NCBI GenBank assembly: GCA_019459455.1
Contig: JAIBEX010000019.1
Coordinates: 1-64,000 of the forward strand
DNA: 64,000 nt
Source of the DNA: Weeksellaceae bacterium
GTDB lineage: Bacteria; Bacteroidota; Bacteroidia; Flavobacteriales; Weeksellaceae
Reading direction: 5' to 3'
Shown: positions 17,592-28,204 of the stretch, piece by piece
Layout of the letters: each line of letters begins with the position of its first letter
Numbering within the stretch: the first letter of the stretch is position 1
Position numbers and translations under genes: made by a program
The notes under the pieces: generated by a model
The model's input: only the letters and a program-made list of their open reading frames with translations
Told to the model about the DNA's origin: nothing
Databases searched by the model: none

Positions 17592-18938
17592 ATGGCAAAA
17601 CTCAAAACAGCATATTTCTGTCAGAACTGCGGAACTCAGACTCCGCAATGGCTCGGACAGTGCAAGAACTGCGGGGAATGGAATACTCTGGTAGAGGAAA
17701 TTGTAGAAAAATCACCCACCAAAAGTTATGCGGACAAGTCGAAACAGCACATCATCAACATCATTGAAGTTGAAACCAACGAGGAACAGCGCATTACGAC
17801 CCCTTCCGAGGAACTGAACCGTGTTTTGGGTGGGGGAATCGTTTTGGGTTCTGTTACGCTGATTGGCGGCGAACCGGGAATCGGAAAATCCACCCTGCTG
17901 CTTCAGCTCGCACTTAAGATGAAGAAGAAAATCCTTTATGTTTCAGGAGAAGAAAGTGCTTCACAGATTAAGATGAGGGCCGACCGTTTAACGGAACTCC
18001 AAAACCCGAACTGCTACCTCTTTACCGAGACCTCCGTGGAAAAAATCCTGCACGAAGCGAAGAAACTCAAACCAGACTTTGTCATCATTGATTCAATACA
18101 GACCTTACAGAGCCAGCTGATTGAAAGTTCCCCCGGAACCGTTTCGCAGATCCGGGAATGCTCCAACGAAATCATCAAATACGCGAAAGACAGCAATACA
18201 CCGGTATTTCTGGTAGGTCATATAACGAAAGACGGCCAGATCGCAGGACCTAAAGTACTGGAACATATGGTAGATGTGGTGCTGAATTTCGACGGCGACC
18301 GGAATCACCTCTTCCGTTTGCTGCGTGCCAACAAAAACCGTTTTGGTTCCACCGCGGAGATCGGCATCTATGAAATGGTGGCGCAAGGTCTGAAGGAAAT
18401 TAAAAACCCCTCAGAAATCCTCATCACGAAAAAATTTGAAGAACTCTCAGGAAATTCCGTAGCCGTGACTTTGGAGGGAAACCGGCCCATGCTTATTGAA
18501 ATACAGGCACTGGTAAGTTCGGCGGTGTACGGCACCCCGCAAAGAAGCTGCACCGGTTACGATTCCAAGCGCCTGAATATGCTCCTGGCCGTTCTGGAGA
18601 AGCGTGCAGGGTTTCAGTTAGGTGCGAAAGACGTCTTCCTGAACATCACAGGAGGTATTAAAACCGACGATCCGGCCCTGGATCTTGCGGTGGTGGCCTC
18701 CATTTTATCGTCCAACAACGATGTTGCGATTTCCGAACATTACTGTTTTGCAGGTGAGATTGGTCTGAGTGGCGAGATCCGTCCGGTTTCGCAGATTGAA
18801 CAGCGGATTTCCGAAGCCGAAAAACTGGGCTACGAGAAGATATTTGTTTCCACTTTAAATAAAATACCGAAACGGAAAGTGGGAATTATCATTGTAGAGG
18901 TCAGCAAAATTGAGGATTTCCATGAATATTTGTTCTAA
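17592..18938 (+). CDS. radA: DNA repair protein RadA (Sms)
   Basis: The 448-residue protein is a RecA-like ATPase and branch-migration helicase of recombination. It has a four-cysteine zinc finger (CQNCGTQTPQWLGQCKNC, about residues 10-27), Walker A GGEPGIGKST (about 93-102), the RadA-specific KNRFGS motif, and a C-terminal Lon-protease-like domain. The AcpH-like gene follows 9 bp later and is probably co-transcribed. Confidence 0.96.
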   Translation: MAKLKTAYFCQNCGTQTPQWLGQCKNCGEWNTLVEEIVEKSPTKSYADKSKQHIINIIEVETNEEQRITTPSEELNRVLGGGIVLGSVTLIGGEPGIGKSTLLLQLALKMKKKILYVSGEESASQIKMRADRLTELQNPNCYLFTETSVEKILHEAKKLKPDFVIIDSIQTLQSQLIESSPGTVSQIRECSNEIIKYAKDSNTPVFLVGHITKDGQIAGPKVLEHMVDVVLNFDGDRNHLFRLLRANKNRFGSTAEIGIYEMVAQGLKEIKNPSEILITKKFEELSGNSVAVTLEGNRPMLIEIQALVSSAVYGTPQRSCTGYDSKRLNMLLAVLEKRAGFQLGAKDVFLNITGGIKTDDPALDLAVVASILSSNNDVAISEHYCFAGEIGLSGEIRPVSQIEQRISEAEKLGYEKIFVSTLNKIPKRKVGIIIVEVSKIEDFHEYLF

Positions 18939-18947
18939 ATTCACCTC

Positions 18948-19526
18948 ATGAATTTTCTGGCTCATTCCTACCTTGCATTTTCCGACGAGCAGATCGTCGG
19001 GCAGTTTCTGGAGGATTTCATCCGGAACAAAGACCGTTTTTCATTTCCGGATAAGATTGTGGAAGGCATCCTGCTGCACCGCGAAATCGACACCTTTACC
19101 GATGCACATCCGGAGATTCATGAGGCGAAGAAGATTTTCAGACCGCTCGTCCGGTTGTATTCAGGCGCTTTTGTAGATGTTGCCTTTGATTATTTCCTTG
19201 CCAATTCACTAGCCGACAAAGTCCTGAAGGAGCATTCGCTGAAGGTGTACAGGGTGTTAAGAAATTATGAGGATATCTTCCCGGAAAATTTCAAAAGGAT
19301 GCTGGACGGCATGGAGCGGGACAACTGGCTTTACCACTACCGGAAGGATCAGGGGATTCAGTTTTCGTTTCGTAATGTTCTGAACAAGGCCAAATATCTG
19401 GATAAAAACCTGGCTGTTTTTGAAGTTTTTATCAGCAATAAACCTCAGTTGCAGTCGCATTTTGACCTGTTTTTTCCTGACCTGCTGAATCACGCGGAGC
19501 AGATCAACAGCCAATTCCGCAATTAG
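18948..19526 (+). CDS. Acyl carrier protein phosphodiesterase-like protein (AcpH family)
   Basis: This 192-residue protein matches the AcpH (DUF479) family, HD-type hydrolases that remove the 4'-phosphopantetheine arm from acyl carrier protein. Characteristic segments are NFLAHSYLAFSDEQ (2-15), ILLHREIDTFTDAHPEI (about 42-58) and SGAFVDVAFDYFLA. The last 4 bp overlap the end of the convergent DUF6702 gene. Confidence 0.85.
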   Translation: MNFLAHSYLAFSDEQIVGQFLEDFIRNKDRFSFPDKIVEGILLHREIDTFTDAHPEIHEAKKIFRPLVRLYSGAFVDVAFDYFLANSLADKVLKEHSLKVYRVLRNYEDIFPENFKRMLDGMERDNWLYHYRKDQGIQFSFRNVLNKAKYLDKNLAVFEVFISNKPQLQSHFDLFFPDLLNHAEQINSQFRN

Positions 19527-20023
19527 AAATTCTGATAAAGATACCGGTCGGGATAGTTGAGTTTGCGGCTTTGCCGCTTGCCCCCGACAATGATGTGGAT
19601 AATGTTGATCTGATCATCAAACAGGTTGTAAAGAAGACTTACGGCCGTTTCCACTTTTTTTGGAGGGTCTGTCTTTTCCGATTCCAGATAAACGTTTACC
19701 GCCTCGCTGTCTTCTTCGTAACCCAGGTAATTGATTTTCAAAAACTTGTTGTCCGCTTTAAGTTTTAGATATTCTGCAAAATATTGAATGAGAAAAGCAT
19801 TGATTTGAGCCTTGTATTTTGGCTCGTTGAAATGAACCGCCTTGCCGTATTTGTCTTTTAGCGCATTTTCCAGATCATCCAGAAAGAATTTACCGCTGAT
19901 CTCAAAGGTCTTTGATGATGAATTGTATTTAAATTCAACCGCACCCACATGATAAGGGTGAATTTCTTTTGCCGAAAAGAAAGAAACCAAAAAGAGCAAC
20001 AGGACAGCGATAAATTTTTGCAT
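19523..20023 (-). CDS. DUF6702-family exported protein
   Basis: The 166-residue protein has a signal peptide (cleavage near FFSAKEIHPYHV) and a single beta-rich domain (GAVEFKYNSSSKTFEISGKFFLDDLENALKD, then YLGYEEDSEAVNVYLESE). It matches the uncharacterised DUF6702 family, which recurs in Bacteroidota beside a HupE/UreJ-like membrane protein and an M1 peptidase, as here. The HupE-like gene diverges from it with 55 bp between them. A TATTTTTG box on the minus strand (20028-20035) almost touches the ATG, so the leader would be very short if this is the promoter. Confidence 0.75.
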   Translation of the reverse strand: MQKFIAVLLLFLVSFFSAKEIHPYHVGAVEFKYNSSSKTFEISGKFFLDDLENALKDKYGKAVHFNEPKYKAQINAFLIQYFAEYLKLKADNKFLKINYLGYEEDSEAVNVYLESEKTDPPKKVETAVSLLYNLFDDQINIIHIIVGGKRQSRKLNYPDRYLYQNF

Positions 20024-20078
20024 CAGCCAAAAATAGAAATAAATTTTGTATTATCGTCCGTCAAAAAATTAAGGAAGG

Positions 20079-20657
20079 ATGCGGGATTTTATGTTCTATT
20101 TAAACCTAGGCTGGGAACATATTGTTTCACTGGATGCGCTGGATCACCAGCTTTTTGTATTGGTGTTGGTGGCGGCTTTCATGCCGAAGGACTGGAAGAA
20201 AATCCTGTGGCTCGTAACCGCTTTCACCATCGGGCATTCGGTAACGCTGGTGCTTAGTGTGGTGGATGTTGTACGGATTCCGGGAAATTGGGTCGAGTTC
20301 CTGATCCCGCTCACCATTCTGATCACCGCGGCAGATAATGTTTTAATGAGGAGCAGGCAGCGCAATCTCATGACGATGAATTATTACCTCGCCCTTTCCT
20401 TCGGCCTCATCCATGGGATGGGTTTTGCGAACACCGCACGGATGACGATGTCCAGCGAACAAGACCTCTTACTCCCCCTTCTGGGATTCAATGTAGGTTT
20501 GGAAGTAGGCCAGATTGCTGTAGTGGCCGCTATTCTGGTTGTCCAGCTGCTCATCAACAGTCTTTTTAGAGTAAACCGCAAGGATTGGATACTCGCTGTT
20601 TCTTCGGCGGTGTTTGCTCTTTCTTTAAAGCTGGCTTTGGAAAGAATTCCGTTTTAA
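20079..20657 (+). CDS. HupE/UreJ-like integral membrane protein
   Basis: This 192-residue protein has about six hydrophobic helices with family features GWEHIVSLDALDHQLFVLVL, AFTIGHSVTLVLS and LSFGLIHGMGFAN. The histidines in the GH and HG motifs resemble the metal-transport residues of HupE/UreJ, which handle nickel or other metals in hydrogenase and urease clusters. No hydrogenase or urease genes are nearby, so the metal is unknown. A purine-rich AAGGAAGG immediately precedes the ATG at 20079, unusual here because most starts lack one. Confidence 0.8.
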   Translation: MRDFMFYLNLGWEHIVSLDALDHQLFVLVLVAAFMPKDWKKILWLVTAFTIGHSVTLVLSVVDVVRIPGNWVEFLIPLTILITAADNVLMRSRQRNLMTMNYYLALSFGLIHGMGFANTARMTMSSEQDLLLPLLGFNVGLEVGQIAVVAAILVVQLLINSLFRVNRKDWILAVSSAVFALSLKLALERIPF

Positions 20658-20738
20658 GCCATTAAATTCAACATTTATAAGCGCAATACGTAACGAATTG
20701 TTAATTTTGGCTACTATTTGATTAAATTCCCTTCTTAT

Positions 20739-23105
20739 ATGAAAATTAAATTCTTTCTTTTGTCTGTTTTACTTCCTTTGGGTTTGTTCGCACAGCATAT
20801 TCAGAACAATCCGGGCAGCAACCACGGAAATAAATTTGAACAGCTGGGAACCATCCTGCCAACGCCAAATGTGTACAGAAGTGCTTCCGGAGCACCGGGT
20901 CAGCAGTATTGGCAAAACCGCGCCGACTATGAAATTTCGGCCTATCTGGATGAAGACCGCAGAAACCTGAAGGGTGCAGAAACAGTGACCTACCACAACA
21001 ATTCTCCTGACGACCTGGATTATCTTTGGCTTCAGCTGGATGAAAACCAACAGTCTTCAGTAAAGAACGCCGGCTATGACATGGAATCCACACTGCCTGA
21101 ACAGGTCACTTCAGACCGTTTAAAAAATTCAGATTTACCCGCAAAAGATAATGGCTATGGCGTCAATTTAGAAAAGGTGACCGATGCTTCCGGAAATCCA
21201 CTGAAATATATGGTTAACAAAACCATGATGCGGATCGACTTACCCAAAGTACTGAAGAAAGGCGAAAAATTTGTTTTTAAAATTGACTGGAATTACAATA
21301 TCCCTAACCGGATGACGATGGGCGGCCGCGGCGGGTTTGAAAACTTCCCGGAAGACGGCAACGATCTTTACACCATTACCCAGTGGTTTCCGCGGATGTG
21401 TGTTTACAGCGATTTCAAAGGCTGGCAGCATAACCAGTTTACCGGCAGAGGTGAATTTGCGCTGGTTTTCGGGAATTATAAGGTTACCATGAACGTTCCG
21501 GCAGATCATATTGTAGCGTCCACGGGCGTTGGTAAGAATTTTGAGAGCGTACTCACCCCTGCCCAACTCGCGCGCTGGAAAAAGGCCCAAACAGCCAGTG
21601 AGCCAGTGGAAATTGTTACGCTTGAGGAAGCGAAAAAAGCCGAAAAAACAAAGTCAAAACAGAGAAAAACCTGGATTTTTGAAGCGGAAAATGTAAGGGA
21701 TTTCGCCTGGACCTCCTCCCGGAAATTCATATGGGACGGAATGAAGGTCACAATTCCTGAAAACAACAATCAGGTGATGGCCATGAGTCTTTATCCCAAA
21801 GAGGCCTACCATCTCTACCGGAAATTCTCCACCAAGGCGGTTGCTCACACGATTAAGACTTACAGCGAATATACAATACCCTATCCTTATCCGGTTGCAC
21901 AGTCCATTGAAGCATCAAGCGGAATGGAATATCCGATGATCTGCTTCAATTACGGAAGGACGGAGAAGGACGGAACCTATTCCGAAGGAATTAAGAATGG
22001 GATGATCGGTGTCATCATTCACGAAGTCGGTCATAATTTCTTTCCCATGATTATCAATTCCGATGAAAGACAGTGGTCCTGGATGGATGAAGGTCTGAAT
22101 ACCTTTGTGGAATATCTGACTGAAGAAAGGTGGGACAATAAATTTCCTTCCAGACGGGGGCCAGCACACACCATCGTGGACTATATGAAACTTCCGAAAG
22201 ACCAGCTGGAGCCTATCATGGTAAATTCCGAAAACATCATTCATTTCGGTCCGAATGCCTATGCAAAACCTGCGACAGGGCTCAATATCCTCCGGGAAAC
22301 CATTATGGGCCGTGACCTTTTTGATAAAGCGTTTAAAACGTACTCTAAAAGATGGGCCTTCAAACATCCTGAACCGGCAGATTTCTTCCGTACGATGAAC
22401 GACGCAAGCGCTGAAAACCTGGACTGGTTCTGGAGAGGATGGTTTTACGGAACAGATCCAGTTGATATCTCCATTGATAAAGTGACGGTGGCAGCTCCCG
22501 ACCTCAACGCAGTTCCAAGACCCGAAGAAATTACCTATACGGTGGATCCGCCTTTGCAGAATGACTTCGAGGACCTTTCGAAGATACGCAACCGCGAAGA
22601 CAGGAACATCGTTTTCTACACTGATCAGGACAAAGAGACCCGTGACTTCTACTGGAAATACAACCGCGGCCAGGAAAAAGTGGATACGTCCAAAAAATAT
22701 TCCATGAAAGTGGACCATCTGGAAAAGGTGCCGGCACAGGAAAGGGCAAAACTTCAGGACATCCATGCCTACCAGATCGATTTTAGCAACAAAGGCGGAA
22801 TGGTGATGCCTATCATTCTGGAATTCACCTTTGTGGATGGAAGTAAGCTGCGGGACAAATCTTCCGCGCAGATCTGGAGGAAAAATGAAAATAAAGTATC
22901 GAAGACCTATTATTTTGACAAAAAATTAAAATCGGTGCAGTTGGATCCCATGCGGGAAACTGCGGACATCGACACTTCAAATAATTTCTGGGGTGAAATC
23001 CCTGCACCTGCCAACAATTTCCAGGTTTTCAAACAGAAGACCGGGAACGCTGCGAGAGGCGCCGCTCAGGAACGGGTGAATCCGATGCAGGCTGCCGGAA
23101 AATAA
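20739..23105 (+). CDS. Exported M1-family zinc metallopeptidase
   Basis: This 788-residue protein has a signal peptide (cleavage near GLFAQ). The zinc site is HEVGH (428-432) with the third ligand glutamate in WMDEGLN (E451), giving the M1 spacing HExxH-18-E. The exopeptidase motif GAMEN appears as SGMEYP, a change common in this Bacteroidota branch. The C-terminal third is a separate beta-rich region. A TTG start 21 bases upstream is possible, but ATG 20739 gives a normal signal peptide. It probably trims peptides in the periplasm or at the surface. Confidence 0.93.
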   Translation: MKIKFFLLSVLLPLGLFAQHIQNNPGSNHGNKFEQLGTILPTPNVYRSASGAPGQQYWQNRADYEISAYLDEDRRNLKGAETVTYHNNSPDDLDYLWLQLDENQQSSVKNAGYDMESTLPEQVTSDRLKNSDLPAKDNGYGVNLEKVTDASGNPLKYMVNKTMMRIDLPKVLKKGEKFVFKIDWNYNIPNRMTMGGRGGFENFPEDGNDLYTITQWFPRMCVYSDFKGWQHNQFTGRGEFALVFGNYKVTMNVPADHIVASTGVGKNFESVLTPAQLARWKKAQTASEPVEIVTLEEAKKAEKTKSKQRKTWIFEAENVRDFAWTSSRKFIWDGMKVTIPENNNQVMAMSLYPKEAYHLYRKFSTKAVAHTIKTYSEYTIPYPYPVAQSIEASSGMEYPMICFNYGRTEKDGTYSEGIKNGMIGVIIHEVGHNFFPMIINSDERQWSWMDEGLNTFVEYLTEERWDNKFPSRRGPAHTIVDYMKLPKDQLEPIMVNSENIIHFGPNAYAKPATGLNILRETIMGRDLFDKAFKTYSKRWAFKHPEPADFFRTMNDASAENLDWFWRGWFYGTDPVDISIDKVTVAAPDLNAVPRPEEITYTVDPPLQNDFEDLSKIRNREDRNIVFYTDQDKETRDFYWKYNRGQEKVDTSKKYSMKVDHLEKVPAQERAKLQDIHAYQIDFSNKGGMVMPIILEFTFVDGSKLRDKSSAQIWRKNENKVSKTYYFDKKLKSVQLDPMRETADIDTSNNFWGEIPAPANNFQVFKQKTGNAARGAAQERVNPMQAAGK

Positions 23106-23132
23106 AAAAGGAGCTGAAATCTCAGCTCCTTC
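23104..23132. terminator. Bidirectional terminator after the M1 peptidase gene
   Basis: AGGAGCTGA and TCAGCTCCT pair around AATC, with A-rich sequence on the left and T-rich on the right, between convergent genes. Confidence 0.85.
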
Positions 23133-23152
23133 CCTTGAAATTAAGACTAACC

Positions 23153-25264
23153 TTAATCTTTCAGACAGAACGCCTGGTTTGTATAAGTAGGACTTGCCAT
23201 ATATGCACTGTCCACCACGTTTTTCTGTTCTATTACGAGAATAATGTTCCCGCAGTTTTTGTCAGTGGCAGTAGTCACCTTAAACTCTCCGTTCACCACA
23301 TTCACTGTTCTGGTAAAGTTGTTCACTTCGCCAGGAGCAATGATTTGATTTACCCCTTCAAAGTCCATATCGGTAAATTTACCTCCGGATACAGAAAGTG
23401 TAAACTTATGAATGAAATTATCCACCGCACTGAACTTGCCTAAAATCACATCTCCTTTTTTGAAATGAACACATTCTCCTTCATCGTTAATTTTCATCAT
23501 CGGTGCCGGATGGGTATTATCCATCTGGATCATGTGTGCATCGCTGCTTCCGTCTTCATGTTCAATCACAATATTCAGTTTCGCATTCGTTCCCGGCGTG
23601 AATAAGGCCAGTTGACTGGTAATGTTCAGATTATAGGCCTGATAGGTGTAATAATTGGAAGCATCCGGATTGATGGTGGTATGAATCACGTTGCCGGAAG
23701 AATCATAACCTACCAAATGCAGCGGACCATTTACATAGTTCATAGCTCCGGTTTCGGTATTGATGACTTTCACCCTGTATTTCTGACCTGTAAATGGCGA
23801 AGAAACACCATGGATACTGATTTTGCCCATAAAGCGGCTTCCGTTCGTAACCCGGTTCTGGTTAATTTCAAATTTCGCCGTTGGCAGGGTCAATCCGCTG
23901 GTATCGTCAATATTATCGACGGAAATTCCGCCTAAGAGGATCATTTTAGGTGATTTTCCGTTCCAGCCTTTTGGCATTGGCGGAATCTGAACGTAGGCTT
24001 CCTTGAAGTTCCCCCAGTATGGAGTATCCAGACCGGTAGGTGCGACATTCCATGAAAGTACTGCGCGCACTTTGATTACACGCGGTGCGTCACATCTCGT
24101 CCTGAACTTCGTTAAATCATACGGGAGTATTGCAGAGTAAGACAGGCCGGTGTGTCCCGGTATATCGTGCAGCACGACAACCTGCGTACCTACCCTCACC
24201 CACTCACATTTTGTTGATTCATCTTTAACCCAAAAAGTAACGTATTCTTTGGAACCGGCGGTACAGAGTCCCCCTCCGTAACCGTAGTTCTTTTTCGCTC
24301 TGAAGGTTGCTACGAAAGCTTCCTTGTGGTAGTCAAGACCCACACACCCTATTTCCTCATAAGTCGTGTTACCTATGGATTTGATAAGGTCCTGCAAACT
24401 TTTTGTAAAATCCAGCTGATTGGCCTTGAAGAGGGAAACAATATTGCTTTTTATAACGGAATCGTTGCTCGTCATCGCTTCCACCAGCAGTTTTGCTCCC
24501 GCCCGGTGAGGTTCCACGTTCAGTTTTGCCTTTTTGTAATCATTGACGAGTTGCGAAAAATCAACTTTGTCGGCAGCGAAAATCTTCTGGGCATCTGCGA
24601 GGTTCTTCTCAGCCGCAGGATTGTTTACCGTTAAGTTTTTAAGTGAAATTGAAGGATTCAGAATCACCTTCTCCATCATCATACCAATGTTGATAAATGG
24701 GATGTTGAGCTTAACCGGTTTGATCTGGATTTGCTCTTCCTTTACATTTCCCCACACATACCCCGGCTGAACGAGATTGGGATCATTGGCAGGCGGAATG
24801 GTGTTCCACAGAAGCACGGCTTTCGCTTTCGGAAGGACCGGCTTTGAGCACACATTCTGTTTCGGGTCAATTTTAAGCCTTAATGCGTATTCAATCGGCT
24901 TTTCCAGGAGTTTATCACAGTCTTTGGTATCCGGGATATCGTGAACGTTGGCGCCTACATATCCTTCATCCACCCAGCCACCGCCGTAATTCACATAAAA
25001 TCTTACGTAAATGTGGGAGCCGGCGCTGCATAAATTTCCTGAATATCCGTACGCTCTTTTGATTTTTACAATGGCGGTAAGTTCTTCGCTGTCCGGGTTA
25101 TACCCTACACATCCAAGTTCTTCAAAGGAGGTGTTGAAATTCTTTTCAAAAAATGCAAGCGGGATGCTTAATTTAAGTGCAGTCTTTGAACTGATGTTGG
25201 CAAGATAAAGGTTCGACTCACTTCTTGCGAGCAACAGTTGCTTTTCGTTTAATTCATTAGGCAT
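23153..25264 (-). CDS. Large unrecognised protein with a duplicated cysteine-containing module
   Basis: This 703-residue protein has no signal peptide or membrane helix. Two copies of a beta-rich module occur at about residues 48-183 and 302-428. Both contain EE(L/I)GCVG, YGY(S/G)G(N/G)LC(S/T)AGS, an aromatic (YVRFYV or YVTFWV) strand, HDIP, a following cysteine, and AVL(L/S)WN then WGN. A helical linker (about 215-300) joins them, and the C-terminal 270 residues are beta-rich without clear repeats (KFEINQNRVTNGSRFMGKISIHG). I cannot assign it to a family with confidence. The paired cysteines could form disulfides only outside the cytoplasm, so lack of a signal peptide suggests unusual export or metal binding. 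It is a single gene. Confidence 0.7.
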   Translation of the reverse strand: MPNELNEKQLLLARSESNLYLANISSKTALKLSIPLAFFEKNFNTSFEELGCVGYNPDSEELTAIVKIKRAYGYSGNLCSAGSHIYVRFYVNYGGGWVDEGYVGANVHDIPDTKDCDKLLEKPIEYALRLKIDPKQNVCSKPVLPKAKAVLLWNTIPPANDPNLVQPGYVWGNVKEEQIQIKPVKLNIPFINIGMMMEKVILNPSISLKNLTVNNPAAEKNLADAQKIFAADKVDFSQLVNDYKKAKLNVEPHRAGAKLLVEAMTSNDSVIKSNIVSLFKANQLDFTKSLQDLIKSIGNTTYEEIGCVGLDYHKEAFVATFRAKKNYGYGGGLCTAGSKEYVTFWVKDESTKCEWVRVGTQVVVLHDIPGHTGLSYSAILPYDLTKFRTRCDAPRVIKVRAVLSWNVAPTGLDTPYWGNFKEAYVQIPPMPKGWNGKSPKMILLGGISVDNIDDTSGLTLPTAKFEINQNRVTNGSRFMGKISIHGVSSPFTGQKYRVKVINTETGAMNYVNGPLHLVGYDSSGNVIHTTINPDASNYYTYQAYNLNITSQLALFTPGTNAKLNIVIEHEDGSSDAHMIQMDNTHPAPMMKINDEGECVHFKKGDVILGKFSAVDNFIHKFTLSVSGGKFTDMDFEGVNQIIAPGEVNNFTRTVNVVNGEFKVTTATDKNCGNIILVIEQKNVVDSAYMASPTYTNQAFCLKD

Positions 25265-25729
25265 GGTTATTAGTTTTTAAATGGCCCCTACTTTTTAGCG
25301 TTTCGGGTTTCGCTTTTTTCTCATATATAAGTTCGTTTTAAGTTGTTGTGACTATTTTGATAATGTAAAATTAAAAACACAATTTATTTCTGCTTTCAGG
25401 AAAAACACCCTTTTTTTTAAAATAGTTCTCAACGCCTCTTTTAATCCTGAAATTGTTTCAAAGTAAAAATTTGTTTGAAACATTAATCTTTACAATTTTG
25501 TCATTATTCTTAATACAGCAAGAGCACCAACAAGTAGGGATTATTTCTTAAAAAAATTTAAAGAGGTAAAATGAAGTAATCTATTTTGATTTTTCTGCCA
25601 AAATTTCAGTCGAACATTTTAAAGTCTGCCAAAAAAATACCTTGAGGCTCCATGTTACTGCCTCCGGTCTCATTGGCAAAGTTTTGGAGAAAGAGAAGGC
25701 AAGTCAAAAATTAACTAAATTAAAATAAT
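25265..25729. promoter_or_regulatory. Upstream region of groES with inverted repeat and candidate promoter
   Basis: This 465-bp stretch has no gene. GTTTCAAA (25455-25462) and TTTGAAAC (25474-25481) form a perfect inverted repeat. TTG (25471-25473), 19 bases, then CAATTTTG (25493-25500) form a promoter-like pair with one mismatch in the -7 box. The repeat overlaps the -33 element, where a repressor could bind. Closer to the gene, CTGCCAAAA occurs at 25595-25603 and again, as CTGCCAAAA, at 25626-25634. I see no CIRCE element (the HrcA operator found before many groES genes). Confidence 0.45.
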
Positions 25730-26008
25730 ATGTCAGTAAATTTCAAACCATTAGCAGACCGCGTTCTTATTGAACCAAACGCTGCGGAAACGACCACTGC
25801 ATCCGGAATCATCATTCCCGACACTGCAAAAGAAAAACCACAGGAAGGAACAGTAATCGCTGTTGGAAACGGCAAAATCGACGAACCAATGACTGTAAAA
25901 GCCGGAGACAAAGTGCTTTACGGAAAATACTCAGGTTCCGAACTTAAACTGGATGGTAAGGATTACCTTATTGTAAAGGAGTCTGATTTACTTGGAATTC
26001 TGGGATAG
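25730..26008 (+). CDS. groES: Co-chaperonin GroES
   Basis: The 92-residue protein forms the heptameric lid of the GroEL folding chamber. The N-terminal [30 protein letters not shown] covers the first strand and the flexible mobile loop that docks on GroEL, and [11 protein letters not shown] follows near residue 63. groEL begins 103 bp downstream, so they form the usual operon. The linker contains repeats shared with the rpoB-rpoC linker. Confidence 0.98.
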   Translation: MSVNFKPLADRVLIEPNAAETTTASGIIIPDTAKEKPQEGTVIAVGNGKIDEPMTVKAGDKVLYGKYSGSELKLDGKDYLIVKESDLLGILG

Positions 26009-27737
<1,729 letters not shown>

Positions 27738-27796
27738 TTGGCTTTTGGCAGCTGGCTTTTAGTCATTGGCCATCAGCAAACAGCGATATGCAAAAC

Positions 27797-27831
27797 AATC
27801 CGTTCAGATTTTTTCTGGGCGGATTTTTTTT
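27797..27831 (+). terminator. Terminator of groESL
   Basis: AATCCG pairs with CGGATT outside an inner CAGA and TCTG pair, with a small internal loop, and a T-run follows. It lies 60 bp after groEL. Confidence 0.75.
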
Positions 27832-27966
27832 GTGGAAAACTTAACTACGGAAAGTTGGTTATATCTCAGATACTTAAGTTGCATGCATATTGTAAAGAGG
27901 TACACAATTTGAATCTTTGTATTCAATTATATAATTTTATATATCTTTACCTTATAAATGTAAGTT

Positions 27967-28203
27967 ATGAGTTTAATCAAAGCATATAGAATTTGGACCT
28001 CTAAGCAAGAGAATTCTGACTTTAAACGTATTAAGATCAATTCATCTGGATCGTTTCAGATGAAGAGTAAGGACTTATTTAATGATAAAGTAGAGGTAAA
28101 AGAATATGTTTCTGTTATAAGGAGATCACTTAAAAATAGAGAAAAGGTAATTAGCAATAAAGCTAATAATACAGAATCTCTAAAACCTTCTACCGCAAGA
28201 TAG
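27967..28203 (+). CDS. Small basic protein of unknown function
   Basis: This 78-residue protein is rich in lysine and serine (FKRIKINSSGSFQMKSKDLF, VIRRSLKNREKVI) and has no signal peptide or membrane helix. I recognise no family. The coding sequence is much richer in A and T than neighbouring housekeeping genes. Its stop codon is one base before the ATG of the next gene, so the two form one unit. A near-consensus -7 box (TATCTTTA) lies about 15-20 bases upstream. The composition suggests horizontally acquired accessory DNA. Confidence 0.6.
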   Translation: MSLIKAYRIWTSKQENSDFKRIKINSSGSFQMKSKDLFNDKVEVKEYVSVIRRSLKNREKVISNKANNTESLKPSTAR

Positions 28204-28204
28204 T

